NCBI RefSeq assembly: GCF_051014445.1 | Contig: NC_135134.1 | Coordinates: forward strand, 21,579,672 to 21,643,671 | DNA from: Colletes latitarsis | Lineage: Eukaryota; Arthropoda; Insecta; Hymenoptera; Colletidae | Reading direction: 5' to 3' | DNA length: 64,000 nucleotides | Shown here: positions 24,431-38,345 of the stretch, piece after piece | How the letters are laid out: every line of letters begins with the position of its first letter | Numbering within the stretch: the stretch's first letter is position 1 | The notes under the pieces: generated by a model | What the model was told of the DNA's origin: nothing | What the model saw: the letters and a program-made list of their open reading frames with translations, nothing else | Database searches by the model: none | Translations under genes and position numbers: made by a program

Positions 24431-26796
24431 AGCGTTATCCTCTAAAATATTAATCGCAACCAGCTTCTATTGACTGTTTCAGAGTGGTACCACATTACTA
24501 CGTGATACAAACCAGAAAAAGCCCAGGATCTGGCCAACAAGTATGCGAAATAGTGCGAAAGTACGAGCCAGATGAGCGCAAATCCCAGACCTAACCGAGA
24601 CATAACCGGCGTTATCCTCTAAAATATTAATCGCAACCAGGTTTAATTGACTGGTCCGGAGTGGTCCCACATTACTACGTGATCCAAACCAGATGAAGCC
24701 CAGGATCTTGCCAACAAGTATGCGAGAAACGCGAAAGTATGAGCCAGATGATTGCAAATACCAGAACTAACCCAGACATTACCTGCGTTATCGTCTAAAA
24801 TACTAATCGCAACCAGCTTCTATTGACTGTTTCAGTGTGGAACCACATTACTAAGTGATACAAACCAGAAAAAGCCCAGGATCTGGCCAACAAGTATGCG
24901 AAAATTGCGAAAGTACGAGCCAGATGAGGGCAAATCCCAGACCTAACCGAGACATAACCAGCGTTATCCTCTAAAATATTTATCGCAACCAGGTTTAATT
25001 GACTGTTTGGGTGTGGAACCTCATTACTTCGGGATCCAAACCAGAAAAAACCCAGGATCTGGCCAACAAATATGCGAAAAACGCGAAAGTATGAGCCAGA
25101 TGACGGCAAATCCCAGACCTAACCGAGACATAACCGGCGTTATCCTCTAAAATATTTATCGCAACCAGGTTTAATTGACTGTTTGGGTGTGGTACCGCAT
25201 TACTACGTGACACAAACCAGAAGAAGCCCAGGATCTGGCCCACAAGTATGCGAAAAATACGAAAGTACGAGCCAGATGATTGCAAATACCAGAACTAACT
25301 CAGACATAACCAGCGTTATCCTCTAAAACACTAATCGGAACCAGCTTTTATTGACTGTTTCAGTGTGGTACCACATTACTACGTGGTCCAAGCCTGAAAA
25401 AGGATGGATCTGGCCAACAAGTATGCGAAAAATGCGAAATTACGATCCAGATGAGTGAAAATCCCGGACCTAACCGAGACATAACCGGCGTTATCCTCTA
25501 AAATATTAATCGCAACCAGGTTTAATTGACTGTTTCGGTGTGGAACCCCATTACTACGAGATCCAAACCAGAAAAAACACAGGATCTGGCCAACAAATAT
25601 GCGAAACCGCGAAAGTATGAGCCACATGATAGCAAATACCAGGACAAACCCAGACATAGCCAGCGTTATCCTCTAAAATACTAGTCGGAACCAGCTTCTA
25701 TTGACTGTTTCAGTGTGGAACCACATTACTAAGTGATACAAACCAGAAAAAGCCCAGGATCTGGCCAACAAGTATGCGAAAATTGCGAAAGTACGAGCCA
25801 GATGAGGGCAAATCCCAGACCTAACCGAGACATAACCGGCGTTATCCTCTAAAATATTAATCGCAACCAGGTTTAATTGACTGTTTCAGTGTGGTCCCAC
25901 ATTACTGCTTGGTCCAAGCCAGAAAAAGGCCAGGATCTGGCCAACAAGTATGCGAAAAATGCGAAGGTACGAGCCAGATGAGGGCAAATCCCAGACCTAA
26001 CCGAGATATAACCGGCAATATCCTCTAAAATATTAATCGAAACCAGGTTTAATTGACTGTTTCGGTGTGGAACGTCATTATTACGGGATCCAAACCAGAA
26101 AAAAACCCAGCACCTGGCCAACAAGTATGCGAAAAAAGCGAAAGTATGAGCAAGATGATTGCAAATACCAGAACTAACCCAGACATAGCCAGCGTTATCC
26201 TCTAAAATACTATTCGGAACCAGCTTCTATTGACTGCTTCAGAGTGGTACCACATTACTACGTGATACAAACCAGAAAAAGCCCAGGATCTGGCCAACAA
26301 GTATGCGAAATAGTGCGAAAGTACGAGCCAGATGAGGGCAAATCCCAGACCTAACCGAGACATAACCGGCGTTATCCTCTAAAATATTAATCGCAACCAG
26401 GTTTAATTGACTGTTTCGGAGTGGTCCCACATTACTACGTGATCCAAACCAGATGAAGCCCAGGATCTTGCCCAACAAGTATGCGAAAAATGCGAAAGTA
26501 CGAGCCAGATGAGGGCAAATCCCAAACCTAACCGAGACATAACCAGCGTTATCCTCTAAAATATTAATCGCAACCAGGTTTAATTGACTGTTTTAGTGCG
26601 GTACCACATTATTACGTGATCCAAACCAGAAAAAGCCCAGGATCTGGCCAACAAGTATGCGAAAAATGCGAAAGTACGATCCAGATGAGTGAAAATCGCA
26701 GACCTAACCGAGACATACCGGCGTTATCCTCTAAAATATTAATCGCAACCAGGTTTAATTGACTGTTTCGGTGTGGAACCCCATTACTACGGGATC

Positions 26797-28370
26797 CAAA
26801 CCAGAAAAAACACAGGATCTGACCAACAAATATGCGAAAAACGCGAAAGTATGAGCCAGATGATAGCAAATACCAGAACAAACCCAGACATAGCCAGCGT
26901 TATCCTCTAAAATACTAGTCGGAACCAGCTTCTATTGACTGTTTCAGTGTGGTACGACATTACTACGTGATACAAACCAGAAAAAGCCCAGGATCTGGCC
27001 AACAAGTATGCGAAAAATGCGAAAGTACGAGCCAGATGATTGCAAATACCAGAACTAACCCAGACATAACCAGCGTTATCCTCTAAAACACTAATCGGAA
27101 CCAGCTTTTATTGACTGTTTCAGTGTGGTACCACATTACTACGTGGTCCAAACCAGAAAAAACACAGGATCTGGCCAACAAATATGCGAAAAACGCGAAA
27201 GTATGAGCCAGATGACGGCAAATCCCAGACCTAACCGAGACATAACCGGCGTTATCCTCTAAAATATTTATCGCAACAAGGTTTAATTGACTGTTTGGGT
27301 GTGGTACCGCATTACTACGTGACACAAACCAGAAGAAGCCCAGGATCTGGCCCACAAGCATGCGAAAAATACGAAAGTACGAGCCAGATGATTGCAAATA
27401 CCAGAACTAACCCAGACATAACCAGCGTTATCCTCTAAAACACTAATCGGAACCAGCTTTTATTGACTGTTTCAGTGTGGTACCACATTACTACGTGGTC
27501 CAAACCAGAAAAAACACAGGATCTGGCCAACAAATATGCGAAAAACGCGAAAGTATGAGCCAGATGATAGCAAATACCAGAACAAACCCAGACATAGCCA
27601 GCGTTATCCTCTAAAATACTAGTCGGAACCAGCTTCTATTGACTGTTTCAGTGTGGTACGACATTACTACGTGATACAAACCAGAAAAAGCCCAGGATCT
27701 GGCCAACAAGTATGCGAAAAATGCGAAAGTACGAGCCAGATGATTGCAAATACCAGAACTAACCCAGACATAACCAGCGTTATCCTCTAAAACACTAATC
27801 GGAACCAGCTTTTATTGACTGTTTCAGTGTGGTACCACATTACTACGTGGTCCAAACCAGAAAAAACACAGGATCTGGCCAACAAATATGCGAAAAACGC
27901 GAAAGTATGAGCCAGATGACGGCAAATCCCAGACCTAACCGAGACATAACCGGCGTTATCCTCTAAAATATTTATCGCAACAAGGTTTAATTGACTGTTT
28001 GGGTGTGGTACCGCATTACTACGTGACACAAACCAGAAGAAGCCCAGGATCTGGCCCACAAGCATGCGAAAAATACGAAAGTACGAGCCAGATGATTGCA
28101 AATACCAGAACTAACCCAGACATAACCAGCGTTATCCTCTAAAACACTAATCGGAACCAGCTTTTATTGACTGTTTCAGTGTGGTACCACATTACTACGT
28201 GGTCCAAACCAGAAAAAACACAGGATCTGGCCAACAAATATGCGAAAAACGCGAAAGTATGAGCCAGATGATAGCAAATACCAGAACAAACCCAGACATA
28301 GCCAGCGTTATCCTCTAAAATACTAGTCGGAACCAGCTTCTATTGACTGTTTCAGTGTGGTACCACATTA
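26797..28370. repeat. 704-bp (4-monomer) tandem duplication inside Y
   Basis: Positions 26,797-27,500 and 27,501-28,204 are near-identical 4-monomer units, followed by a partial third unit to about 28,370. The equivalent Y copy at 41-46 kb has one unit fewer, so this is a lineage-specific gain here or a loss there. Confidence 0.85.
28356..28367. other. 12-bp perfect palindrome of the monomer (representative)
   Basis: The sequence tgtggtaccaca equals its own reverse complement. It occurs at the same place in a large share of monomers across the window. Common variants break the symmetry: tgtggtcccaca, tgtggaaccaca, tgtggtaccgca and tgtggtacgaca. Short dyads of this kind are candidate binding or cruciform sites, but no protein is known for this one. 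Confidence 0.75.
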
Positions 28371-28767
28371 CTACGTGATACAAACCAGAAAAAGCCCAGG
28401 ATCTGGCCAACAAGTATGCGAAAAATGCGAAAGTACGAGCCAGATGAGGGCAAATCCCAGACCTAACCGAGACATAACCGGCGTTATCCTCTAAAATATT
28501 AATCGCAACCAGGTTTAATTGACTGTTTCAGTGTGGTCCCACATTACTACTTGGCCCAAGCCAGAAAAAGGCCAGGATCTGGCCAACAAGTATGCGAAAA
28601 ATGCGAAGGTACGAGCCAGATGAGGGCAAATCCCAGACCTAACCGAGATATAACCGGCAATATCCTCTAAAACATTAATCGAAACCAGGTTTAATTGACT
28701 GTTTCGGTGTGGAACGTCATTATTACGGGATCCAAACCAGAAAAAACCCAGCACCAGGCCAACAAGT

Positions 28768-29022
28768 ATGCGAAAAAAGCGAAAGTATGAGCAAGATGAT
28801 TGCAAATACCAGAACAAACCCAGGCATAACCAGCGTTATCCTCTAAAACACAAATCGGAACCAGTTTTTACTGACTGTTTCAGTGTGGTACCACATTACT
28901 ACGTGATCCAAACCAGAAAAAGCCCAGGAACTGGCCAACAAGTATGCGAAGAATGCGAAAGTACGGGCCAGATGAGGGCAAATCCCAAACCTAACCGAGA
29001 CATAACCAGCGTTATCCTCTAA
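28768..29022 (+). other. Recurrent 84-codon open frame, judged non-coding
   Basis: An open frame of 84 codons starts within the atgcgaaa block and runs through about 1.4 monomers. It recurs at 44,786, 49,189, 51,655 and 54,650 because those positions are HOR copies. The frame uses the same satellite sequence as every neighbour, has no recognisable domain, and stops where the ordinary monomer stops. The dozens of 60-115-codon minus-strand frames are of the same kind. With 176 = 3 x 58 + 2, each successive monomer is read in a different frame, so no product could repeat the monomer as a protein repeat. Confidence 0.85.
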
Positions 29023-29100
29023 AATATTAATCGCAACCAGGTTTAATTGACTGTTTTAGTGCGGTACCACATTATTACGTGATCCAAACCAGAAAAAACC
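28985..29100. repeat. Conversion-like patch differing from the partner Y copy
   Basis: Between flanks nearly identical to 44.9 kb and 45.2 kb, this stretch reads cgcaaccagg, tgttttagtgcggtacc and attattacgtgatcc. The partner at about 45,003-45,118 reads cggaaccagg, gacggtttcggtgtgg and attattacgggatcc. The patch equals sequence elsewhere in the array (about 26,565-26,625), which suggests a short transfer from a non-allelic monomer. Confidence 0.65.
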
Positions 29101-30674
29101 CAGCATCTGGCCAACAAGTATGCGAAAAAAGCGAAAGAATGAGCCAGATGATAGCAAATACCAGAACAAACCCAGACATAGCCAGCGTTATCCTCTAAAA
29201 TACTAGTCGGAACCAGCTTCTATTGACTGTTTCAGTGTGGTACGACATTACTACGTGATACAAACCAGAAAAAGCCCAGGATCTGGCCAATGAGTATGCG
29301 AAAATTGCGGACATACGAGACAGATGAGGGCAATTCCCAGACCTGACCGAGAAATAACCGGAGTTATCCTCTAAAATATTAATCGAAACCAGGTTTAATT
29401 GACTGTTACAGTGTGGTTCCACATTACTACGTTATCCAAACCAGAAGAAGCCCAGGATCTGGCCAACAAGTATGCGAAAAATGCGAAAGTACGAACCAGA
29501 TGAGGGCAAATCCCAGAACTAACCGAGAGATAACCGGCGTTATCCTCTAAAATATTAATCGCAACCAGGTTTAATTGACTGTTTCGGTGTGGAACCCCAT
29601 TACTACGGGATCCAAACCAGAAAAAACACAGTATCTGGCCAACAAATATGCGAAAAACGCGAAAGTATGAGCCAGATGATTGCAAATACCAGAACTAACC
29701 CAGACATAGCCAGCGTTATCCTCTAAAATACTATTCGGAACCAGCTTCTATTGACTGTTTCAGAGTGGTACCACATTACTACGTGATACAAACCAGAAAA
29801 AGCCCAGGATCTGGCCAACAAGTATGCGAAATAGTGCGAAAGTACGAGCCAGATGAGGGCATATCCCAGACCTAACCGAGACATAACCGGCGTTATCCTC
29901 TAAAATATTAATCGCAACCAGGTTTAATTGACTGTTTCGGAGTGGTCCCACATTACTACGTGATCCAAACCAGATGAAGCCCAGGATCTTGCCAACAAGA
30001 ATGCGAGAAACGCGAAAGTATGAGCCAGATGATTGCAAATACCAGAACTAACCCAGACATAACCTGCGTTATCGTCTAAAATACTAATCGGAACCAGCTT
30101 TTATTGACTGTCTCAGTGTGGTACGACATTACTACGTGATCCTAACAATAAAAAAACCCAAGATCTGGCCATTCAAGTATGCGAAAATTGCGAAAGTACG
30201 AGCCAGATGAGGGCAAATCCCAGACCTAACCGAGACATAACCGGCGTTATCCTCTAAAATATTAATCGCAACCAGGTTTAATTGACTGTTTCAGTGTGGT
30301 CCCACATTACTACTTGGTCCAAGCCAGAAAAAGGCCAGGATCTGGCCAACAAGTATGCGAAAAATGCGAAAGTACGAGCCAGATGAGGGCAAATCCCAGA
30401 CCTAACCGAGACATAACCAGCGTTATCCTCTAAAATATTAATCGCAACCAGGTTTAATTGACTGTTTCAGTGCGGTACCACATTATTACGTGATCCAAAC
30501 CAGAAAAAGCCCAGGATCTGGCCAACAAGTATGCGAAAAATGCGAAAGTACGAGCCAGATGAGGGCAAATCCCAGATCTAACCGAGACATAAACGGCGTT
30601 ATCCTCTAAAATATTTATCGCAACCAGGTTTAATTGACTGTTTGGGTGTGGAACCTCATTACTTCGGGATCCAA

Positions 30675-33600
30675 ACCACAAAAAACACAAGATCTGGACA
30701 GCAAGTATGCGAAAAATGCGAAAGTACGAGCCAGATGAGGGCAAATACCAGAACTAACCCAGATATAACCAGCCTTATCCTCTAAAATACTAATCGGAAC
30801 CAGCTTTCATTGACTGTTTCAGTGTGGTACCACATTACTACGTGATCCAAGCCACAAAAAACCCAAGATCTGGACAGCAAGTATGCGAAAAATCCGAAAG
30901 TACGAGCCAGATGAGGGCAAATACCAGAACTAACCCAGACATAACCAGCCTTATCCTCTAAAATACTAATCGGAACCAGCTTTCATTGACTGTTTCAGAG
31001 TGGTACCACATTACTACGTGATCCAAGCCACAAAAAACCCAAGATCTGGAAAGCAAGTATGCGAAAAATGCGAAAGTACGAGCCAGATGAGGGCAAATCC
31101 CAGACCTAACCGACACATAACCGTCGTTATCCTCTAAAATAGTAATCGCAACCAGGTTTAATTGACTGTTTCGGTGTGGTACCGCATTACTACGTGATCC
31201 AAACCAGAAAAGGCCCAGGGTCTGGCCAACAAGTATGCGAAAAATGCGAAAGTACGAGCCAGATGAGGGCAAATACCAGAATTAACCCAGACATAACCAG
31301 CCTTATCCTCTAAAATACTAATCGGAACCAGCTTTCATTGACTGTTTCAGTGTGGTACCACATTACTACGTGATCCAATCCAGAAAAAGCCCAGGATCTG
31401 GCAAACAAGTATGCGAAAAATCCGAAAGTACGAGCCAGATGAGGGCAAATACCAGAATTAACCCAGACATAACCAGCCTTATCCTCTAAAATACTAATCG
31501 GAACCAGCTTTCATTGACTGTTTCAGTGTGGTACCACATTACTACGTGATCCAAACCAGAAAAAGCCCAGGATCTGGCAAACAAGTATGCGAAAAATGAG
31601 AAAGTACGAGACATATGAGGGCAAATCCCAGACCTAACCGACACATAACCGTCGTTATCCTCTAAAATAGTAATCGCAACCAGGTTTAATTGACTGTTTC
31701 GGTGTGGTACCGCATTACTACGTGATCCAAACCAGAAAAGGCCCAGGGTCTGGCCAACAAGTATGCGAAAAATGCGAAAGTACGAGCCAGATGAGGGCAA
31801 ATACCAGAACTAACCCAGGCATAACCAGCCTTATCCTCTAAAATAATAATCGGAACCAGGATTAATTGACTGTTTCAGTGTGGTACCACATTACTACGTG
31901 ATCCAAACCAGAAAAAGCCCAGGATCTGGCCAACAAGTATGCGAAAAATGAGAAAGTACGAGACATATGAGGGAAAATCCCAGACTTAACCGAGACATAA
32001 CCGACGTTCTCCTCTAAAATATTAATCGGAACCAGCTTTTATTGACTGTTTCAGTGTGGTACCACATTACTACCTGAACCAAACCAGAAAAAGCCCAGGG
32101 TCTGTCCAACAAGTATGGGAAAAATGCGAAAGTACGAGCCAGATGAGGGCAAATACCAGAACTAACCCAGGCATAACCAGCCTTATCCTCTAAAATAATA
32201 ATCGGAACCAGGATTAATTGACTGTTTCAGTGTGGTACCACATTACTACGTGATCAAAGCCACAAAAAACCCAATATCTGGACAGCAAGTATGCGAAGAA
32301 TGCGATAATGCGAGCCAGATCAGGACTAATACCAGACCTAACCCAGACATAACCGGCGTTATGCTCTAAAATATTAATCGGAACCAGCTTTTATTGACTG
32401 TTTCAATGTGGTACCACATGACTACGTGAGCCAAACCAGAAAAAACCCAAGATCTGGACAGCAAGTATGCGAAGAATGCGAAAGTATGTGCTAGATGATG
32501 GCAAATAGCAGACCTAACCCAGGAATAACCGGTGTTCTCCACTAAAATATTAATCGCAACCAGGTTTAATAGACTGTTACGGTGCGGTACCGTATTACTA
32601 CGTGACACAAACCAGAAAGAGGCCAGGATCTGTCCAACAAGTATGAGAAAAATGCGAAAGTACGAGACAGATGAGGGCAAATACCAGAACTAACCCAGAC
32701 ATAACCAGCCTTATCCTCTAAAATACTAATCGGAACCAGGTTTAATTGACTGATTCGGTGTGGTACCGCATTACTACTTGGTCCTAGCCAGAAAAAGGCC
32801 AGGATCTGGCCAACAAGTATGCGAAAAATGCGAAGGTAGGAGCCAGATGAGGGCAAATACCAGACCTAACCCAGACATAACCGGCGTTATCCTCTAAAAT
32901 ATTAATCGCAACCAGGTTTAATTGACTCTTTCGGTGTGGTCCCACATTACTACCTGAACCAAACCAGAGAAAGCCCAGGGTATGGCCAACAAGTATGCGA
33001 AAAATGCGAAAGTATGTGCTAGATGATGGCAAATAGCAGACCTAACCCAGGAATAACCGGTGTTCTCCACTAAAATATTAATCGGAACCAGCTTTTATTG
33101 ACTGTTTCAGTGTGGTACCACATTACTACGTGATCCAAACCAGAAAAATCCCAGGGTCTGGCCAGCAAGTATGCGAAAAATGCGAAAGTACGAGCCAGAT
33201 GAGGGCAAATACCAGAACTAACCCAGACATAACCAGCCTTGTCCTCTAAAATACTAATCGGAACCAGGATTAATTGACTGTTTCAGTGTGGTACCACATT
33301 ACTGCGTGATCCAAGCCACAAAAAACCCAAGATCTGGACAGCAAGTATGCGAAGAATGCGAAAGTATGTGCTAGATGATGGCAAATAGCAGACCTAACCC
33401 AGGAATAACCGGTGTTCTCCACTAAAATATTAATCGGATCCAGCTTTTATTGACTGTTTCAGTGTGGTACCACATTACTGCGTGATCCAAACCAGAAAAA
33501 TCCCAGGGTCTGGCCAGCAAGTATGCGAAAAATGCGAAAGTACGAGCCTGATGAGGGCAAATACCAGACCTATCCCAGACATAACCGGCGTTATCCTCTA

Positions 33601-34650
33601 AAATATTAATCGCAACCTGGATTAATTGAATGTTTCAGTGTGGTACCACATTACTACGTGGTCCAAGCCAGAAAAAGGCCAGGATCTGGCAAACAAGTAT
33701 GCGAAAAATGCGAAAATACGAGCCAGATGAGTGCAAATACCAGAACTAACCTAGACATAACGAGCCATATCCTCTAAAATACTAATCGGAACCAGCTTTC
33801 ATTGACTGTTTCAGTGTGGTACCACATTACTACGTGATCCAAGCCACAAGAATCCCAAGATCAGGACAGCAAGTATGCGAAAAATGCGAAAGTATGTGCT
33901 AGATGATGGCAAATAGCAAACCTAACCCAGACATAACCGGCGTTATCCTCTAAAATATTAATCGCAACCAGGTATAATTGACTGTTTCAGTGTGGTACCA
34001 CATTACTACGTGGTCCAAGCCAGAAAAAGGCCAGGACCTGGCCAACAAGTATGCGAAAAATGCGAAAGTACGAACCAGATGAGGGCAAATACCAGAACTA
34101 ACCCAGACATAACCAGCGTTATCCTCTAAAACACTAATCGGAATCAGCTTTTATTGACTGTTTCAGTGTGGTACCACATTATTACGTGATCCAAACCAGA
34201 AAAAGCCCAGGATCTGGGCAACAAGTATGCGGAAAATGCGAAGGTACGAGCCAGATGAGGGCAAATCCCAGACCTAACCGACAAATTACCAGCGTTATCC
34301 TCTAAAATATTAATCGCAACCAGGTTTAATTGGCTGTTTCGGTGTGGAACCCCATTACTACGGGCTCCAAACCAGAAAAAACACAGTATCTAGCCAACAA
34401 ATATGCGAAAAACGCGAAAGTATGAGCCAGACGATAGCAAATACCAGAACAAACCCAAACATAGCCAGCGTTATCCTCTAAAATACTATTCGGAACCAGC
34501 TTCTATTGACTGTTTCAGTGTGGAACCACATTACTAAGTGATACAAACCAGAAAAAGCCCAGGATCTGGCCAAGAAGTATGCGAAAAATGCGAAAGTACG
34601 AGCCAGATGAGGGCAAATACCAGACCTAACCGAGACATAACCGGCGTTAT
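30675..34650. repeat. HOR module X, second copy
   Basis: Follows the 20.46-24.43 kb copy. It has one additional monomer near 31,640-31,820, so the offset rises from 10,211 to 10,387. It lacks one monomer near 33,920, where gcaaacctaaccc runs directly into agacataaccggcg; the other X copies have gcataacctgtgttctcc followed by a further unit. It ends near 34,645 at the junction with the next X. Confidence 0.85.
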
Positions 34651-37600
34651 CCTCTAAAATATTAATCGCAACCAGGTTTAATTGACTCTTTCGGTGTGGT
34701 CCCACATTACTACGTGATCCAAACCAGAAAAGGCCCAGGGTCTGGCCAACAAGTATGCGAAAAATGCGAAAGTACGAGCCAGATGAGGGCAAATACCAGA
34801 ATTAACCCAGACATAACCAGCCTTATCCTCTAAAATACTAGTCGGAACCAGCTTTCATTGACTGTTTCAGTGTGGTACCACATTACTACGTGATCCAATC
34901 CAGAAAAAGCCCAGGATCTGGCAAACAAGTATGCGAAAAATCCGAAAGTACGAGCCAGATGAGGGCAAATACCAGAATTAACCCAGACATAACCAGCCTT
35001 ATCCTCTAAAATACTAATCGGAACCAGCTTTCATTGACTGTTTCAGTGTGGTGCCACATTACTACGTGATCCAAACCAGAAAAAGCCCAGGATCTGGCAA
35101 ACAAGTATGCGCAAAATGAGAAAGTACGAGACATATGAGGGCAAATCCCAGACCTAACCGACACATAACCGTCGTTATCCTCTAAAATAGTAATCGCAAC
35201 CAGGTTTAATTGACTGTTTCGGTGTGGTACCGCATTACTACGTGATCCAAACCAGAAAAGGCCCAGGGTCTGGCCAACAAGTATGCGAAAAATGCGAAAG
35301 TACGAGCCAGATGAGGGCAAATACCAGACCTAACACAGACATAACCGGCGTTATCCACTGAAATATTAATCGCAACCAGGATTAATTGACTGTTTCAGTG
35401 TGGTACCACATTACTACGTGATCCAAACCAGAAAAAGCCCAGGATCTGGCCAACAAGTATGCGAAAAATGAGAAAGTACGAGACATATGAGGGAAAATCC
35501 CAGACTTAACCGAGACATAACCGACGTTCTCCTCTAAAATATTAATCGGAACCAGCTTTTATTGACTGTTTCAGTGTGGTACCACATTACTACCTGAACC
35601 AAACCAGAAAAAGCCCAGGGTCTGTCCAACAAGTATGGGAAAAATGCGAAAGTACGAGCCAGATGAGGGCAAATACCAGAACTAACCCAGGCATAACCAG
35701 CCTTATCCTCTAAAATAATAATCGGAACCAGGATTAATTGACTGTTTCAGTGTGGTACCACATTACTACGTGATCAAAGCCACAAAAAACCCAATATCTG
35801 GACAGCAAGTATGCGAAGAATGCGATAATGCGAGCCAGATCAGGACTAATACCAGACCTAACCCAGACATAACCGGCGTTATGCTCTAAAATATTAATCG
35901 GAACCAGCTTTTATTGACTGTTTCAATGTGGTACCACATGACTACGTGAGCCAAACCAGAAAAAACCCAAGATCTGGACAGCAAGTATGCGAAGAATGCG
36001 AAAGTATGTGCTAGATGATGGCAAATAGCAGACCTAACCCAGGAATAACCGGTGTTCTCCACTAAAATATTAATCGCAACCAGGTTTAATAGACTGTTAC
36101 GGTGCGGTACCGTATTACTACGTGACACAAACCAGAAAGAGGCCAGGATCTGTCCAACAAGTATGAGAAAAATGCGAAAGTACGAGACAGATGAGGGCAA
36201 ATACCAGAACTAACCCAGACATAACCAGCCTTATCCTCTAAAATACTAATCGGAACCAGGTTTAATTGACTGATTCGGTGTGGTACCGCATTACTACTTG
36301 GTCCTAGCCAGAAAAAGGCCAGGATCTGGCCAACAAGTATGCGAAAAATGCGAAGGTAGGAGCCAGATGAGGGCAAATACCAGACCTAACCCAGACATAA
36401 CCGGCGTTATCCTCTAAAATATTAATCGCAACCAGGTTTAATTGACTCTTTCGGTGTGGTCCCACATTACTACCTGAACCAAACCAGAGAAAGCCCAGGG
36501 TATGGCCAACAAGTATGCGAAAAATGCGAAAGTATGTGCTAGATGATGGCAAATAGCAGACCTAACCCAGGAATAACCGGTGTTCTCCACTAAAATATTA
36601 ATCGGAACCAGCTTTTATTGACTGTTTCAGTGTGGTACCACATTACTACGTGATCCAAACCAGAAAAATCCCAGGGTCTGGCCAGCAAGTATGCGAAAAA
36701 TGCGAAAGTACGAGCCAGATGAGGGCAAATACCAGAACTAACCCAGACATAACCAGCCTTGTCCTCTAAAATACTAATCGGAACCAGGATTAATTGACTG
36801 TTTCAGTGTGGTACCACATTACTGCGTGATCCAAGCCACAAAAAACCCAAGATCTGGACAGCAAGTATGCGAAGAATGCGAAAGTATGTGCTAGATGATG
36901 GCAAATAGCAGACCTAACCCAGGAATAACCGGTGTTCTCCACTAAAATATTAATCGGATCCAGCTTTTATTGACTGTTTCAGTGTGGTACCACATTACTG
37001 CGTGATCCAAACCAGAAAAATCCCAGGGTCTGGCCAGCAAGTATGCGAAAAATGCGAAAGTACGAGCCTGATGAGGGCAAATACCAGACCTATCCCAGAC
37101 ATAACCGGCGTTATCCTCTAAAATATTAATCGCAACCTGGATTAATTGAATGTTTCAGTGTGGTACCACATTACTACGTGGTCCAAGCCAGAAAAAGGCC
37201 AGGATCTGGCAAACAAGTATGCGAAAAATGCGAAAATACGAGCCAGATGAGTGCAAATACCAGAACTAACCTAGACATAACGAGCCATATCCTCTAAAAT
37301 ACTAATCGGAACCAGCTTTCATTGACTGTTTCAGTGTGGTACCACATTACTACGTGATCCAAGCCACAAGAATCCCAAGATCAGGACAGCAAGTATGCGA
37401 AAAATGCGAAAGTATGTGCTAGATGATGGCAAATAGCAAACCTAACCCAGGCATAACCTGTGTTCTCCACTAAAATATTAATCGGAACCAGCTTTTATTG
37501 ACTGTTTCAGTGTGGTACGATACTACTACATGATCCAAGGTAGAAAAAGCCCAGGGTCTGGCCAACAAGTATGCAAAAATGCGAAAGTACCAGCCAGATG

Positions 37601-38345
37601 AGGGCAAATCCCAGAACTTACCCAGACATAACCGGCGTTATCCTCTAAAATATTAATCGCAACCAGGTATAATTGACTGTTTCAGTGTGGTACCACATTA
37701 CTACGTGGTCCAAGCCAGAAAAAGGCCAGGACCTGGCCAACAAGTATGCGAAAAATGCGAAAGTACGAACCAGATGAGGGCAAATACCAGAACTAACCCA
37801 GACATAACCAGCGTTATCCTCTAAAACACTAATCGGAATCAGCTTTTATTGACTGTTTCAGTGTGGTACCACATTATTACGTGATCCAAACCAGAAAAAG
37901 CCCAGGATCTGGGCAACAAGTATGCGGAAAATGCGAAGGTACGAGCCAGATGAGGGCAAATCCCAGACCTAACCGACAAATTACCAGCGTTATCCTCTAA
38001 AATATTAATCGCAACCAGGTTTAATTGGCTGTTTCGGTGTGGAACCCCATTACTACGGGCTCCAAACCAGAAAAAACACAGTATCTAGCCAACAAATATG
38101 CGAAAAACGCGAAAGTATGAGCCAGACGATAGCAAATACCAGAACAAACCCAAACATAGCCAGCGTTATCCTCTAAAATACTATTCGGAACCAGCTTCTA
38201 TTGACTGTTTCAGTGTGGAACCACATTACTAAGTGATACAAACCAGAAAAAGCCCAGGATCTGGCCAAGAAGTATGCGAAAAATGCGAAAGTACGAGCCA
38301 GATGAGGGCAAATACCAGACCTAACCGAGACACAACCGGCGTTAT
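34650..38345. repeat. HOR module X, third copy (full 21-monomer unit)
   Basis: Repeats the preceding X at an offset of 3,520, then 3,695 after the point where the preceding copy lost a monomer. The following X starts 3,695 bases downstream, so the intact unit is 21 monomers. The junction on each side is the same: cgcaaccaggtttaattg leading to gactctttcggtgtgg near 34,685 and 38,380. Confidence 0.85.

Larger units (their letters stand above)
24430..30675. repeat. HOR module Y, first copy
   Basis: Matches 41,150-46,690 at an offset of 16,722. The offset changes to 16,018 after about 28,100 because a 704-base block is extra here. Marks include the monomer with gaaatagtgcgaaag (tagtgcg at 24,551, 26,311 and 29,832) and the monomer with tgagtatgcgaaaattgcgg (29,291). 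The right border is sharp at about 30,675: cattacttcgggatccaaacc on the left is Y sequence, and caaaaaacacaagatctgg on the right is X sequence. Confidence 0.85.

Noticed and set aside
24995..25060. CENP-B box (TTCG....A..CGGG) near ttcgg and cttcggg motifs
   Set aside because: The ttcg and cggg elements occur, but not with the required spacing and central A in any monomer examined, on either strand.
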